A stretch of 26,016 nucleotides of DNA from a virus. A model generated the notes under the pieces. The model saw nothing but the letters and a program-made list of their open reading frames with translations. It was not told the DNA's origin and did no database searches. The translations under genes were made by a program, and so were the position numbers. Positions 1 through 7,292 of this stretch are shown in pieces (positions within the stretch are counted from its first letter, which is position 1; each line of letters starts with the position of its first letter). The stretch spans positions 1-26,016 of the IMG/VR virus record IMGVR_UViG_3300036908_000046, one strand, 5' to 3'.

Positions 1-2
1 AA

Positions 3-419
3 GACGTAATTCCCAAACAACGAGGTTCTGCGGAGCCCTATAAAAGTCGCGGGGGTGCACCAAAGAAAGTCCTCAACGCCGGCATGATCCAGATCATGGC
101 AATGAAGGGTCTGACTCAGGAGGATTGCGCTGCGGTGCTCGGCTGCTCCGTCGATACGATTTACAGAAATTATGCGAGCGCTTTCGCCGTCGGGCGGCAG
201 AAGTGTATGTCCTCGCTGCGCAGGAAGCAGTTCGAGATGGCCATGAAAGGCGATCGGACCATGCTGGTGTGGCTCGGCAAGAACCTCCTTGGTCAGAAGG
301 ATCGTCACGAGCTCACCGGCAAGGACGATAGTCCATTGATCCCCGAGGTCGACCGCGAGGAATTGATTGGGAAGCTACTCGGTACTGGACCAGCTCCGGC
401 AGCAAAAACAATTCAGTAA
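3..419 (+). CDS. Small terminase subunit (5' end outside window)
   Basis: This is probably the DNA-recognition subunit of the packaging motor, which brings phage DNA to the large terminase. The frame is open from base 3 with no stop before the first ATG at 84, and the residues before that ATG (an RGSAEP...GGAPKK stretch) look like a basic terminase or HTH N-terminus, so the true start is likely left of the window. A helix-turn-helix pattern follows, LTQEDCAAVLGCSVDTIY, at residues 10-27 counted from the ATG at 84. The C-terminus is acidic, then Ala/Pro-rich. The gene overlaps the start of the large terminase by 53 bases, a usual TerS-TerL arrangement. The assignment rests on the HTH and the position. 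No catalytic motif is expected in this family. Confidence 0.7.
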   Translation, partial: DVIPKQRGSAEPYKSRGGAPKKVLNAGMIQIMAMKGLTQEDCAAVLGCSVDTIYRNYASAFAVGRQKCMSSLRRKQFEMAMKGDRTMLVWLGKNLLGQKDRHELTGKDDSPLIPEVDREELIGKLLGTGPAPAAKTIQ

Positions 420-1815
420 GCGCCTAGCCAGGCTTTCCGATCAGGAACTCTACGCGCTGCGCTTCGACTGGTTGATCGCCGCGCGGCCCAATCAAATCGC
501 GCCGAAGTGGGACTGGGCCACGTGGCTAGTGCTCGCTGGCAGGGGATATGGAAAAACCAGGGTCGGCGCTGAATCGGTCCGCGGTTGGATCGGGGCCGGC
601 TTTAACCACGTGAACATGGTTGCGCCGACAGCGGACGATCTTCGCGACGTAATGGTCGAGGGCGAATCTGGCATTCTGGCCGTTTGCCCCCGCCAGGAAC
701 GCCCAATCTACCGGGTTTCGAAACGTCGCCTGGAATGGCCTAATGGGGCTCGGTCACTGCTATTCACCGCCCAGGAGCCGGATCGGCTACGCGGAAAGCA
801 GCACTCTAAACTATGGACCGACGAACCGGCCTCATGGCAATACGACAGCGATGCCTGGGACCAGGCGCAGTTCGGGTTGAGGCTCGGCAAAAACCCTCAA
901 ACCGTAGCCACGACGACCCCGCGGCCGACCGCCCTGATCCGAATGCTGATCGCAGCCAGCCGCGGCGACGCACCCACCGTGGCGATCACCCGTGGCACGA
1001 CCTACGAGAATCGTTCGAACCTTGCGCCTGGCTTCTACTCGAAGATCATCACTCGGTATGAAAACACCCGACTGGGACGGCAAGAGCTGCTCGCGGAGGT
1101 GCTCGATGATAACCCTGATGCTCTGTTTCACATGGAACACATCGAGGGTGCGCGCGTCTCGAATCTTCCTCCTCTCATACGCATCGTGGTCGCCATGGAT
1201 CCAGCCACAACCTCGAACCCCGATTCGGACGAGTGGGGAATTATTGCCGCTGGCCAGGACGGCCGTGACCCGGCGCACTTCTACATCCTGGCCGACGAGA
1301 GCGAGGTCTACAGCCCCGACGAGGCGGCAAAGCAGGCGGTGAGGCTCTACCACCGGCTGGGGGCCGACCGGTTGGTGGGCGAGGCCAACAATGGCGGGGA
1401 CATGATCGAGGCGCTGATTCGCCACCAGGACGCGAACATCTCTTACAAAAAGGTAACCGCCAGCCGCGGCAAGGTGACGCGCGCCGAGCCCGTCTCTGCG
1501 CTCTACGAGCAGCACCGCGTTCATCACCATGGCATGTTCGCCAAGCTCGAGGACCAGGCCACCAACTGGAACCCGGCGGTCGACAAGGATTCTCCGGATA
1601 GGATGGACGCGATGGTGTGGGCGATGACGGAACTGGCGGAAGGCTCGAGCGGCTGGGCTGGCTTCGTGAAGGACGAGGGCCAGAAATCCCCGGAGGCCCC
1701 GAAGGCGCCGCGGATCAACGTCGCGGGCGGCGACCGTGATCGGTGTGAATGTGGATCTGTGGTCTGGGATGGGGATAAGTGCTTTAAATGTGGAAAAGCG
1801 CGTCCGGAAGCATGA
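367..1815 (+). CDS. terL: Terminase large subunit, with C-terminal zinc ribbon
   Basis: This is the ATPase and nuclease that pumps DNA into the prohead and cuts concatemers. The start is TTG at 367: a TGA lies directly upstream in frame (364-366) and GAGGA at 356-360 is a good ribosome site. Residues 56-64, LAGRGYGKT, form Walker A. KLWTDEPA (148-155) is Walker B with D152/E153. ATTTPR (181-186) is the coupling motif. The RNase H-like nuclease begins at VVAMDPA (D278), with D310, E339 and the SPDRMDAM motif (D411/D414) as further acidic residues. The total of 482 residues is normal. The odd part is the tail: CEC at 460-462 and CFKC at 472-475 make a four-cysteine zinc ribbon after an otherwise complete nuclease domain. 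Confidence 0.95.
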   Translation: MGSYSVLDQLRQQKQFSKRLARLSDQELYALRFDWLIAARPNQIAPKWDWATWLVLAGRGYGKTRVGAESVRGWIGAGFNHVNMVAPTADDLRDVMVEGESGILAVCPRQERPIYRVSKRRLEWPNGARSLLFTAQEPDRLRGKQHSKLWTDEPASWQYDSDAWDQAQFGLRLGKNPQTVATTTPRPTALIRMLIAASRGDAPTVAITRGTTYENRSNLAPGFYSKIITRYENTRLGRQELLAEVLDDNPDALFHMEHIEGARVSNLPPLIRIVVAMDPATTSNPDSDEWGIIAAGQDGRDPAHFYILADESEVYSPDEAAKQAVRLYHRLGADRLVGEANNGGDMIEALIRHQDANISYKKVTASRGKVTRAEPVSALYEQHRVHHHGMFAKLEDQATNWNPAVDKDSPDRMDAMVWAMTELAEGSSGWAGFVKDEGQKSPEAPKAPRINVAGGDRDRCECGSVVWDGDKCFKCGKARPEA

Positions 1816-1869
1816 TTTGATGCGGCGCCTGGCTGAAACAGTGGTAAAGTGTGGAAAGTCGGAGCAAGC

Positions 1870-2106
1870 ATGAAAATCATGATCGAAAGCACGTGCAGGA
1901 TGGTCACGATCTGTCAGGGGCGCGAGGAAATCCCGGCGCGCGTCTGGGAGGGCGAGACCGAGGGCGGCGTGAAGGTAGTCTGCCTGATCACGCGTATTGG
2001 TGCCCATAAAGATCAGGATCTCGCTCAGTTTCAGGCCGAACTCGAAGAGACGGCCGTCCCCTCCGCGGAGGGCGAGGGTGTTTTCCCGTTGCGACTGATT
2101 CTTTAG
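1870..2106 (+). CDS. Small conserved phage protein, function unknown
   Basis: This encodes a 78-residue protein. I chose ATG 1870 because CGGAG at 1860-1864 sits 5 bases before it; a GTG at 1849 is in frame but has no ribosome site. The protein is acidic and looks beta-rich, with the pattern GREEIPARVWEGETEGGVKV followed by a short hydrophobic strand and a C-terminal PLRLIL. Small proteins of this appearance are common beside phage terminases, but I know no function for them. It is the first of a run of very short genes between terminase and portal. It contains two cysteines (TCRMVTIC) and no complete zinc motif. Confidence 0.7.
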   Translation: MKIMIESTCRMVTICQGREEIPARVWEGETEGGVKVVCLITRIGAHKDQDLAQFQAELEETAVPSAEGEGVFPLRLIL

Positions 2107-2113
2107 GCTCACT

Positions 2114-2326
2114 ATGACCGTCTGGATTGAAATCCCGGCCATGCTGGCGGCGACGCCCGATGACTTGCTAGAAAGGATGAAGGCGGCCTGCCGGGCGCAC
2201 TACCGGAAATACGAACGTGGCCCAGAGCAGGAGCGCCTTGACGCTCAGAAAATCTTCGATATGATCAAGGCCGAGCAGCGCAGGCGGCTCCTGGCACCGA
2301 CGGTGATTAAGGGGATGCTCCAATGA
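2114..2326 (+). CDS. Small helical protein, function unknown
   Basis: This encodes 70 residues that look almost entirely alpha-helical and strongly charged (ERMKAACRAHYRKYERGPEQ, then DMIKAEQRRRL). It starts seven bases after the previous gene. The ribosome site is weak (TAGGCTC). Its stop overlaps the next start as ATGA at 2323-2326, which supports it as a real translated gene. I do not recognise the family; a nucleic-acid or protein-binding helical bundle is only a guess from its charge. Confidence 0.6.
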   Translation: MTVWIEIPAMLAATPDDLLERMKAACRAHYRKYERGPEQERLDAQKIFDMIKAEQRRRLLAPTVIKGMLQ

Positions 2327-2490
2327 AGCGATTCAAGGTATTGGTCTCAATCTGGTTACATCGGCCAATGTTTAGGGCGGTCGAGTGTTCCGAGCCGGAT
2401 CCCAAAGCGGTTTGGAATGGATTAGCGACCTGCGCGGACGCTGCTATTTTCTCGGCGCGGCGATGGAAGAGTGGAGAGCCGGTCGGATAA
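2323..2490 (+). CDS. 55-residue protein, function unknown
   Basis: This is a very short gene that simple length cut-offs miss. AAGGGGA at 2309-2315 precedes ATG 2323 by 7 bases, its start overlaps the previous stop (ATGA), and its stop overlaps the next start (TAATG at 2488-2492), so it fills the gap in the chain exactly. The product begins MKRFKVLVSIWLHRP and is basic, with two cysteines (VECSEP and ATCADA) that do not form a clear zinc motif. I do not recognise a family. The evidence that it is real is context and ribosome site rather than similarity. Confidence 0.6.
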   Translation: MKRFKVLVSIWLHRPMFRAVECSEPDPKAVWNGLATCADAAIFSARRWKSGEPVG

Positions 2491-2720
2491 TGTCGCGTCT
2501 CATCGTCACAGAGGATCTGGCCGAATGCCCGCAGTGTGGTGCGCCGGCTGTCAAAACGAGCGACCGCGCTCGCCAGTGCAACTCTTGCGGGCTCGCCTGG
2601 GAGCGCGTCACCGAGGACGACGAACTGGACGCCGAGGCCGAGCGTCTGGTGCGCAGCCGGGGGTGGAACGAGGAGCGCGGGCGCGCGAAGTCGATCGGCA
2701 AATTTCAAACGAGGTGGTAA
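2490..2720 (+). CDS. Zinc-ribbon mini-protein (CPQC/CNSC)
   Basis: This encodes 76 residues. The start is ATG 2490, overlapping the previous stop as TAATG; the same frame is open further upstream, but that part lies under the preceding gene. Cysteines at 13, 16, 30 and 33 (CPQCGAP and CNSCGLAW) make a classic two-knuckle zinc ribbon, followed by an acidic segment (TEDDELDAEAE) and a basic helix (RSRGWNEERGRAKS). Such ribbons usually bind nucleic acid or protein partners. No catalytic residue is visible, and the actual role is unknown. It is part of the zinc-protein cassette discussed in the findings. Confidence 0.65.
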   Translation: MSRLIVTEDLAECPQCGAPAVKTSDRARQCNSCGLAWERVTEDDELDAEAERLVRSRGWNEERGRAKSIGKFQTRW

Positions 2721-2930
2721 ATGCATAAACGGAAACCCAGCACGAAACGGTTCGAACGGATGAATGCCCAGCGCGAGAAGGCGGTCCTTTGGCTCCGGCG
2801 GAAGATGATCAACGAAGCGATGGCCGGCGGCCAGTCCGGGTTTGCGGTGCAAATGCGGCTTCAATCACTGGACACGGCTGTTTCAGTCAGCACGATTGGC
2901 TTGCGCGAGGCGCGGCCGAGGGAGCGGTGA
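2721..2930 (+). CDS. Small basic helical protein, function unknown
   Basis: This encodes 69 residues starting directly after the preceding TAA, with GAGGTGG just upstream as ribosome site. The product is very basic and helical in its first half (HKRKPSTKRFERMNAQREKA), then runs through MAGGQSGFAVQMRLQSLD to a basic end. It has no cysteines, unlike its neighbours. It ends with a TGATG overlap (2928-2932) to the next gene. The family is not recognised; RNA or DNA binding would fit the charge but is inference. Confidence 0.6.
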   Translation: MHKRKPSTKRFERMNAQREKAVLWLRRKMINEAMAGGQSGFAVQMRLQSLDTAVSVSTIGLREARPRER

Positions 2931-3145
2931 TGCAGAAGCCTGGGAAGCTACAGAAGCCGATCAAGACCGGCCCGTTGCGTAAGGACCGGCCTCCGTGCCC
3001 CGGGTGCGGCGCCTCGCCTGGGTTTGCTCATGCACCGGACTGCAGTTGGACGGTCGCTACGGACGCGCTCCAGAAGCCAAAGACAGCCCCCCGTGAGGTC
3101 ACCGACGCCGAGCACCAGAAGTGGCTCAGAGAGCAGGGGCGCTGA
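2930..3145 (+). CDS. Zinc-binding mini-protein (CPGC...H...C)
   Basis: This encodes 71 residues from ATG 2930, in a TGATG overlap with the previous stop and with GGGAG just upstream. The first 22 residues are basic (KPGKLQKPIKTGPLRKDR). Residues C23, C26, H34 and C38 (CPGCGASPGFAHAPDC) form a compact CCHC knuckle, and the C-terminus is a charged helix (TDAEHQKWLREQGR). The knuckle spacing suggests one bound zinc. I do not know a named family. The gene is coupled to the next by another TGATG. Confidence 0.65.
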   Translation: MQKPGKLQKPIKTGPLRKDRPPCPGCGASPGFAHAPDCSWTVATDALQKPKTAPREVTDAEHQKWLREQGR

Positions 3146-3402
3146 TGCCGCGGCGGGGTGTAGCCAAGGCGCCGGCGTCGCCGGCCACGCTGCGCATGCC
3201 TGGGGTCGTCTACACGCGCCACTCGCAGACGCTCTGCGTTGTTTGTCAGCGGCGCGTGCAGTGGAACGGCGACCGCTGGATTCACCTCACCGTTTTCGCT
3301 CGCGGGATCCACGATGCGCGGCCAGACCTGGGCCTGGTAATTGACTCCTCGGACACCTGGCATGCGCAGAAACTTGAGGCGATGGAAGCGGGGGAGCCCT
3401 GA
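3145..3402 (+). CDS. Small CxxC protein, function unknown
   Basis: This encodes 85 residues from ATG 3145, overlapping the previous stop (TGATG). A GTG at 3121 is in frame but lies inside the previous gene. The basic N-terminus (PRRGVAKAPASPATLR) is followed by C31-V-V-C34, then a compact region with W45 and H47 (GDRWIHLTVF) and H56. This may be a half-ribbon completed by histidines, but the second metal pair is not certain. The next gene starts in its stop (TGATG at 3400-3404). Confidence 0.6.
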   Translation: MPRRGVAKAPASPATLRMPGVVYTRHSQTLCVVCQRRVQWNGDRWIHLTVFARGIHDARPDLGLVIDSSDTWHAQKLEAMEAGEP

Positions 3403-3806
3403 TGCCCGTAACGATTGTGACCTCGAGAATCTGCCGATGTGGCTGTGGTCGGCGTTTCACTCCCAATCCAAAGCGCCCCGGCACCGAGTATTGCTACGGT
3501 CACAAGCCAAAGGTCGCTGCGCCGTCAGGGCCGACGCCCACACCCCAGCGCGACAAAGAGCGCGATCTCCGCGTCTACCGCCTTACGACCGCCACCTTTC
3601 GGCGTGAGCTCTCCACGCTCAACGTAGAAATCGAGGGCTTTGACGCGGAGATCGATCTGGCGCGGAAGATGCTGACAGCGGCTCAAGAGAGGAAGGATCG
3701 GGCGGTCGACCGCCACTTGGTGGTAAGCACGGCAGTTGAAACCCTCGAGGCCCTTATCGCCGGGCGATCTCTCGCGAGCCTGGTCGGCGCTGTGGAGGCG
3801 ACCTGA
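3402..3806 (+). CDS. CxCGCG zinc-finger protein with coiled coil
   Basis: This encodes 134 residues in two parts. Residues 10-34 carry ICRCGCGRRFTPNPKRPG and then CYGH, giving C11, C13, C15, C31 and H34, a pattern I associate with short phage proteins ending in a GH pair and likely to bind zinc. After a Pro/Thr linker, residues 60-125 form a long amphipathic helix (LSTLNVEIEGFDAEIDLARK, then TAAQERKDRAVDRH) that should be a coiled coil. It may therefore dimerise and present the zinc knuckle. It is coupled on both sides by TGATG. The function is unknown. Confidence 0.65.
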   Translation: MPVTIVTSRICRCGCGRRFTPNPKRPGTEYCYGHKPKVAAPSGPTPTPQRDKERDLRVYRLTTATFRRELSTLNVEIEGFDAEIDLARKMLTAAQERKDRAVDRHLVVSTAVETLEALIAGRSLASLVGAVEAT

Positions 3807-4051
3807 TGCTCGCTCGGTTCATTCTCTGGCTGATCCGCCGGTTCCCGATTCTGAGCGCCGACTACCGCGCGCGGCGGGTGAAGCGCAGGCAGATCTGCCC
3901 AGCGTGCGGCAATTCCGAGAAAGTCATAATTCGGTGCGACTCTTCCACAGGCCAGGTGGTCGTACAATGTCCGACCTGCCTTGCGATGTGGGCTTATAAT
4001 CCAGTCGTGCGACCGGACGTGTGGGCAAAACTGCCCAAAGTGGAGGAGTAG
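3806..4051 (+). CDS. Zinc-ribbon mini-protein with hydrophobic N-terminus
   Basis: This encodes 81 residues from ATG 3806 (TGATG overlap). The N-terminus, MLARFILWLIRRFPILSADY, is hydrophobic and amphipathic but too short and basic to be called a membrane segment with confidence. A basic stretch (RARRVKRRQ) leads to CPAC (C31/C34), C44 and CPTC (C55/C58), a well-formed zinc ribbon of the type found in nucleic-acid-binding proteins, ending LAMWAYNPV. It is the last of the coupled run; the next gene starts three bases later with its own strong ribosome site. Confidence 0.65.
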   Translation: MLARFILWLIRRFPILSADYRARRVKRRQICPACGNSEKVIIRCDSSTGQVVVQCPTCLAMWAYNPVVRPDVWAKLPKVEE

Positions 4052-4054
4052 CCA

Positions 4055-4762
4055 ATGTCAGAAGAGCACGTGCTCGTCAGGATTGAACGTCTCTTTCAGC
4101 AACTTCTCTGCGAGGTCCGCGCCATCCGGCGTGAGGTCGCGCCTCACAACTTTTCGCTGCAACTCACTCTGTATACAGGAGATGGTATGTCCTCACAAGT
4201 ACTTCCAATCACGAGTATCGCCCTCGGCGGCAACGCGCAGCTCGTTGCCCAGCTTCTGGAAAGCGGCGCGCCCTACGTGGCGCCGGCAGGAGCCGCACCC
4301 TACACCTTCGCGCCCACGATCAGTTCGAGCGACGCGAACGTCACCAGCGCACCGGCAACGGTCGATGTGACGGGCGGGGCAGTTCCCCTCGCACAGCAGT
4401 TCCTGCTTACGGACTCGGCCAATGACACCGTCGGCGCAGTTGACGCCATCACGGTTTCGGCTGTAGCTCCGGACGGCACCACGGTGACCGAGACGATCAA
4501 CGTCGGCGTCGGCCCCGCGGTCCCTGTGAACACGTTCGGCCTTTCGTTGGCTCTCTATCCAGCGCCAGGCTCCGGCCCGGTCGGACTTCGCCATGGACAG
4601 ACCCAGGCGCAACTCGATGCCGCATCTGCCCGTGTTGGCCAGGTCAATGATGGCCGCACCCAGGCGGACATCGATGCAGACAACCGGGTTGCCAGCGGTG
4701 GCCGCACCCAAACGGAAATCGACCAAGCCAATCGCGTTGCTGCAACCCGCGGCGTTCGGTAG
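4055..4762 (+). CDS. Putative beta-rich structural protein with C-terminal repeats
   Basis: This encodes 235 residues with GGAGGA (4042-4047) before ATG 4055. Residues 1-30 are a charged helix (EEHVLVRIERLFQQLLCEVR). From about residue 45 the protein is Ala/Thr/Val-rich and beta-like (SSDANVTSAPATVDVTGG, then TDSANDTVGAVDAITVS), resembling an Ig-like or carbohydrate-facing domain. Residues 181-233 are three degenerate repeats around GRTQADIDADNRVASG. A second in-frame ATG at 4187 (residue 45) has its own AGGAGA site 5 bases upstream and would give just the beta and repeat portion. Its place just before the portal gene suggests a virion accessory or decoration protein, but I recognise no family. 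Confidence 0.65.
   Translation: MSEEHVLVRIERLFQQLLCEVRAIRREVAPHNFSLQLTLYTGDGMSSQVLPITSIALGGNAQLVAQLLESGAPYVAPAGAAPYTFAPTISSSDANVTSAPATVDVTGGAVPLAQQFLLTDSANDTVGAVDAITVSAVAPDGTTVTETINVGVGPAVPVNTFGLSLALYPAPGSGPVGLRHGQTQAQLDAASARVGQVNDGRTQADIDADNRVASGGRTQTEIDQANRVAATRGVR
4595..4753 (+). repeat. Degenerate protein-level tandem repeat (3 units)
   Basis: Three consecutive units of 16-19 codons share the pattern G-[QR]-T-Q-x-x-[IL]-D-x-x-x-[AR]-V: GQTQAQLDAASARV, GRTQADIDADNRV and GRTQTEIDQANRV, starting at 4595, 4652 and 4700. At DNA level the second and third share GCCGCACCCA before diverging. They form the C-terminus of the preceding structural protein. Confidence 0.6.
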
Positions 4763-4803
4763 AAAAGGTAGCTGACCGCGCGCAATAGGAGGAGACCGGA
4801 GAG

Positions 4804-7086
4804 ATGGGCACCAGCCTCATTAAGACGATCGCCGATGCTTTCTCTCCGGTTTTCCGTCCAGCGGGAAACCTCATCGAGGGTGTAACGCCCGGCTCCTGGG
4901 CAAGCCCTCAGAACCCCATCCGACCCACGCTGCAGCTCGGCACCGGCATCCGGCAGTGGGATTTCACGCCTGGCATCAACCTCCAGTTCACCCCCCGCGG
5001 CGACGTCGCGATCAAGTTCCCGCAACTTTGGAACGTCTCTAATTCCTTCGATCTCTGCCGGCTGATGATCGAGACCAGGAAGGACCAGATCGTCAATCGG
5101 CCTTGGGTTATCCGCGTCAAACCGCAGCTCGGCGAGACGAAGAAGACTGCGGCTGATCGGCAGACGAAGAACCCCAACATCGCCAAGGTCACAAATCTGC
5201 TCCGCTTCCCCGACGGCGTGCATAGCTTCGACCTGTGGATACGGATGTGGCTCGAGCAGCTCCTGGTCTTTGACGCTCCCTGCATCTATCCCATCAAGTC
5301 GATCGGCGGCGACGTGCTGTCTTTGCGCCTGGTCTCTGGCGCCACCATCACACCCCTGCTCGACCAGTTCGGTTTCGTTCCCGAGCCTCCGTCGCCGGCC
5401 TACCAGCAGATCATCCTCGGGATCCCGACGGCGAACGTTGCGGCCACGGGCACCGAGAAGAAGTACTCGGTCGACGAACTGATCTACTCGCCCCGGAATC
5501 CGCGGGTTGACTCACGCTGGGGCTTCGGCCCCGTCGAGCAGATCATCACGACGCTCACGATCGGCGCCAACTGGCAGCAGACCATCAAACTCGATTTCAC
5601 TTCAGGCAACGTGCCTCGCGCATTTGTTCCGGCTCCAGAAGGATGGACAAGTCAGCAGATCAAGGATCACCAGAAGTGGCTCGACTCTATGCTGGCTGGC
5701 AACTTGGCGATGAAGCGGAGAATGATCCTCATCCCCGACGGCAAGCACAATGCACAGTTTTCGCCCCATGAAGTACTCATCGATCCGGTGATCAACGAAT
5801 ATCTCGTTCGCGTAGTGGCCTTTGCTTTCTCTATCTCGCCACAGAACATGCTCAAACAGGTTAACCGGGGCACGGCGAAAGAATCCTCTGATGTGGCTCA
5901 GATCGAGGGGCTTGAGCCCTACCTGAAGCACATCGAGAACGTGATGAACGGCCAGGTGATCGAGCGGCAGATGAAGCTCGACGACGTGGAATTCGCGTAC
6001 CTCGACGAGCGGGAAATGGATCCCGTGAAGCAGGCCCAGGTTGACACGCTCTATCTCAAAGCCTGCGCTTACAGCGTGAACGAGATCCGCGAGGCCCGTG
6101 GCGACGACCCCCGGTCCGAGCCCCAGGCTAATGAGCTCGGGAGCATGACTACTACCGGGTGGATGTCCATCTCAGACAAGCCGGCCGCTGGGTCCGAGGA
6201 CGAACCCCCGATCGGTGGGCGGCCGAAACCGGCGAAGGTCAAGAAAATTGCCAGTCTGAAGGCCCGCGCGGGCGACCTCACTCCCCACAGCCGGCAGGCT
6301 CGGAACGACTTCGCGCGCCAGCTAAAGAAGTTCCTGGCTGACCAGAAGGCGAGGGTCTCGAGCAAGGCCGCGCAGGAGTTCGGTGTCGCGAAAGCGAGTG
6401 TGGCACGTGGAACGCTTTTGAAGGACACCGACGACCGCGATCGCCGGGCTGCCGAGATCATCGCCCTGCTCGGCTGGGATTACGAGACGCTCTACGGGCT
6501 CTCGGCTCCCTATTTTGAGATCGCAGCGGAGGAAGGCGTTCACGCGGGTGCTTACCAGGTTGCGTCTAACCTTGGGGCATCGCTCCCCGGCACCATCGCC
6601 GAAGCGATGCCCAAGGCGAAGCGGGCGGCCGACGAGCGCGCTGCCGAGATGGTCGGCTACGACCTCGAGGACGATGGCACGCTCACCGAGGCCACCGCGC
6701 CGGCCTGGGCGATCTCGACGACGGCGAAGGATAGCGTTCTAACCACTCTGAAGCAGGCGATCGCGGAGGACTGGACGCCCCAGCAGCTCGAGGCCGTGCT
6801 CCAGGCCAGCGTGGTCTGGACCCCCGAGCACGGCGATCTGATCGCCGACAACGAGATCGCCAGGCAGCAGACTTTTGGCCATCTGAATGCCTGGCTTGCT
6901 TCGGGAATGGTTCTTGAGTACCAGTGGACGGTCATGGACCTCGGGTGCTGCCCACTCTGCGCCAGCTTTGCGCTGCTGGGTCCGGTAAAGGTCGGCTACG
7001 AGTTCGCCCCGATGATTTATGCGCCTGGTGCGCATCCTGCCTGCCGTTGCTGGCTGACCGTGACGAAAATCGCCGGAGAGGACTAA
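4804..7086 (+). CDS. Portal protein fused to MuF-like head morphogenesis domain
   Basis: This encodes 760 residues. AGGAGGAG (4787-4794) precedes ATG 4804. The first ~440 residues read as a portal, the dodecameric ring through which DNA enters: YSPRNPRVDSRWGFGPVEQI, DFTSGNVPRAFVPAPEGW, then FAFSISPQNMLKQVNRGTAK and the helical EGLEPYLKHIENVMN segment. A Lys/Pro linker (KPAKVKKIASLKAR) follows near residue 475. The C-terminal part ends with C716-P-L-C719 and HPACRC (744-749), the Cys/His signature of the Mu gpF family of minor head proteins. Portals are usually 400-550 residues, so the length itself indicates a fusion. Portal and MuF are commonly adjacent separate genes. Confidence 0.9.
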   Translation: MGTSLIKTIADAFSPVFRPAGNLIEGVTPGSWASPQNPIRPTLQLGTGIRQWDFTPGINLQFTPRGDVAIKFPQLWNVSNSFDLCRLMIETRKDQIVNRPWVIRVKPQLGETKKTAADRQTKNPNIAKVTNLLRFPDGVHSFDLWIRMWLEQLLVFDAPCIYPIKSIGGDVLSLRLVSGATITPLLDQFGFVPEPPSPAYQQIILGIPTANVAATGTEKKYSVDELIYSPRNPRVDSRWGFGPVEQIITTLTIGANWQQTIKLDFTSGNVPRAFVPAPEGWTSQQIKDHQKWLDSMLAGNLAMKRRMILIPDGKHNAQFSPHEVLIDPVINEYLVRVVAFAFSISPQNMLKQVNRGTAKESSDVAQIEGLEPYLKHIENVMNGQVIERQMKLDDVEFAYLDEREMDPVKQAQVDTLYLKACAYSVNEIREARGDDPRSEPQANELGSMTTTGWMSISDKPAAGSEDEPPIGGRPKPAKVKKIASLKARAGDLTPHSRQARNDFARQLKKFLADQKARVSSKAAQEFGVAKASVARGTLLKDTDDRDRRAAEIIALLGWDYETLYGLSAPYFEIAAEEGVHAGAYQVASNLGASLPGTIAEAMPKAKRAADERAAEMVGYDLEDDGTLTEATAPAWAISTTAKDSVLTTLKQAIAEDWTPQQLEAVLQASVVWTPEHGDLIADNEIARQQTFGHLNAWLASGMVLEYQWTVMDLGCCPLCASFALLGPVKVGYEFAPMIYAPGAHPACRCWLTVTKIAGED

Positions 7087-7292
7087 TGGAACACGCACAG
7101 CTGTGGCTTTGCGGTCAATGGCGCGGCGACGAGGAGTGGGAGTTTCAAGGTATCTTCTCGTCTCGTGATCTGGCCGTCGCGGCTTGCCTAAATGAGAATT
7201 ACTTCATCACTCCCTGCTATCTCGACGCTTCACGCCCATACGATCAGCGTGGGCTGCCGAACTGTGAATTTCCCTATCGGAAAGGACGATAG
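7086..7292 (+). CDS. Small acidic protein, function unknown
   Basis: This encodes 68 residues starting in the portal stop (TAATG at 7084-7088). The sequence has LWLCGQWRGDEEWEFQGIFS then DLAVAACLNENYFITP, a compact alpha/beta-looking pattern that I have seen in short phage proteins without a known role. It contains four cysteines (LC, ACL, PCY, NCE) that are too scattered for a ribbon. It is followed without a gap by the next gene. Confidence 0.6.
   Translation: MEHAQLWLCGQWRGDEEWEFQGIFSSRDLAVAACLNENYFITPCYLDASRPYDQRGLPNCEFPYRKGR

Noticed and set aside
832-2142. Long open frame on the reverse strand (436 codons) opposite the terminase
   Set aside because: It lies opposite a gene with clear Walker and nuclease motifs, its translation is low-complexity His/Arg/Leu-rich, and GC-rich genes often leave such open antisense frames.
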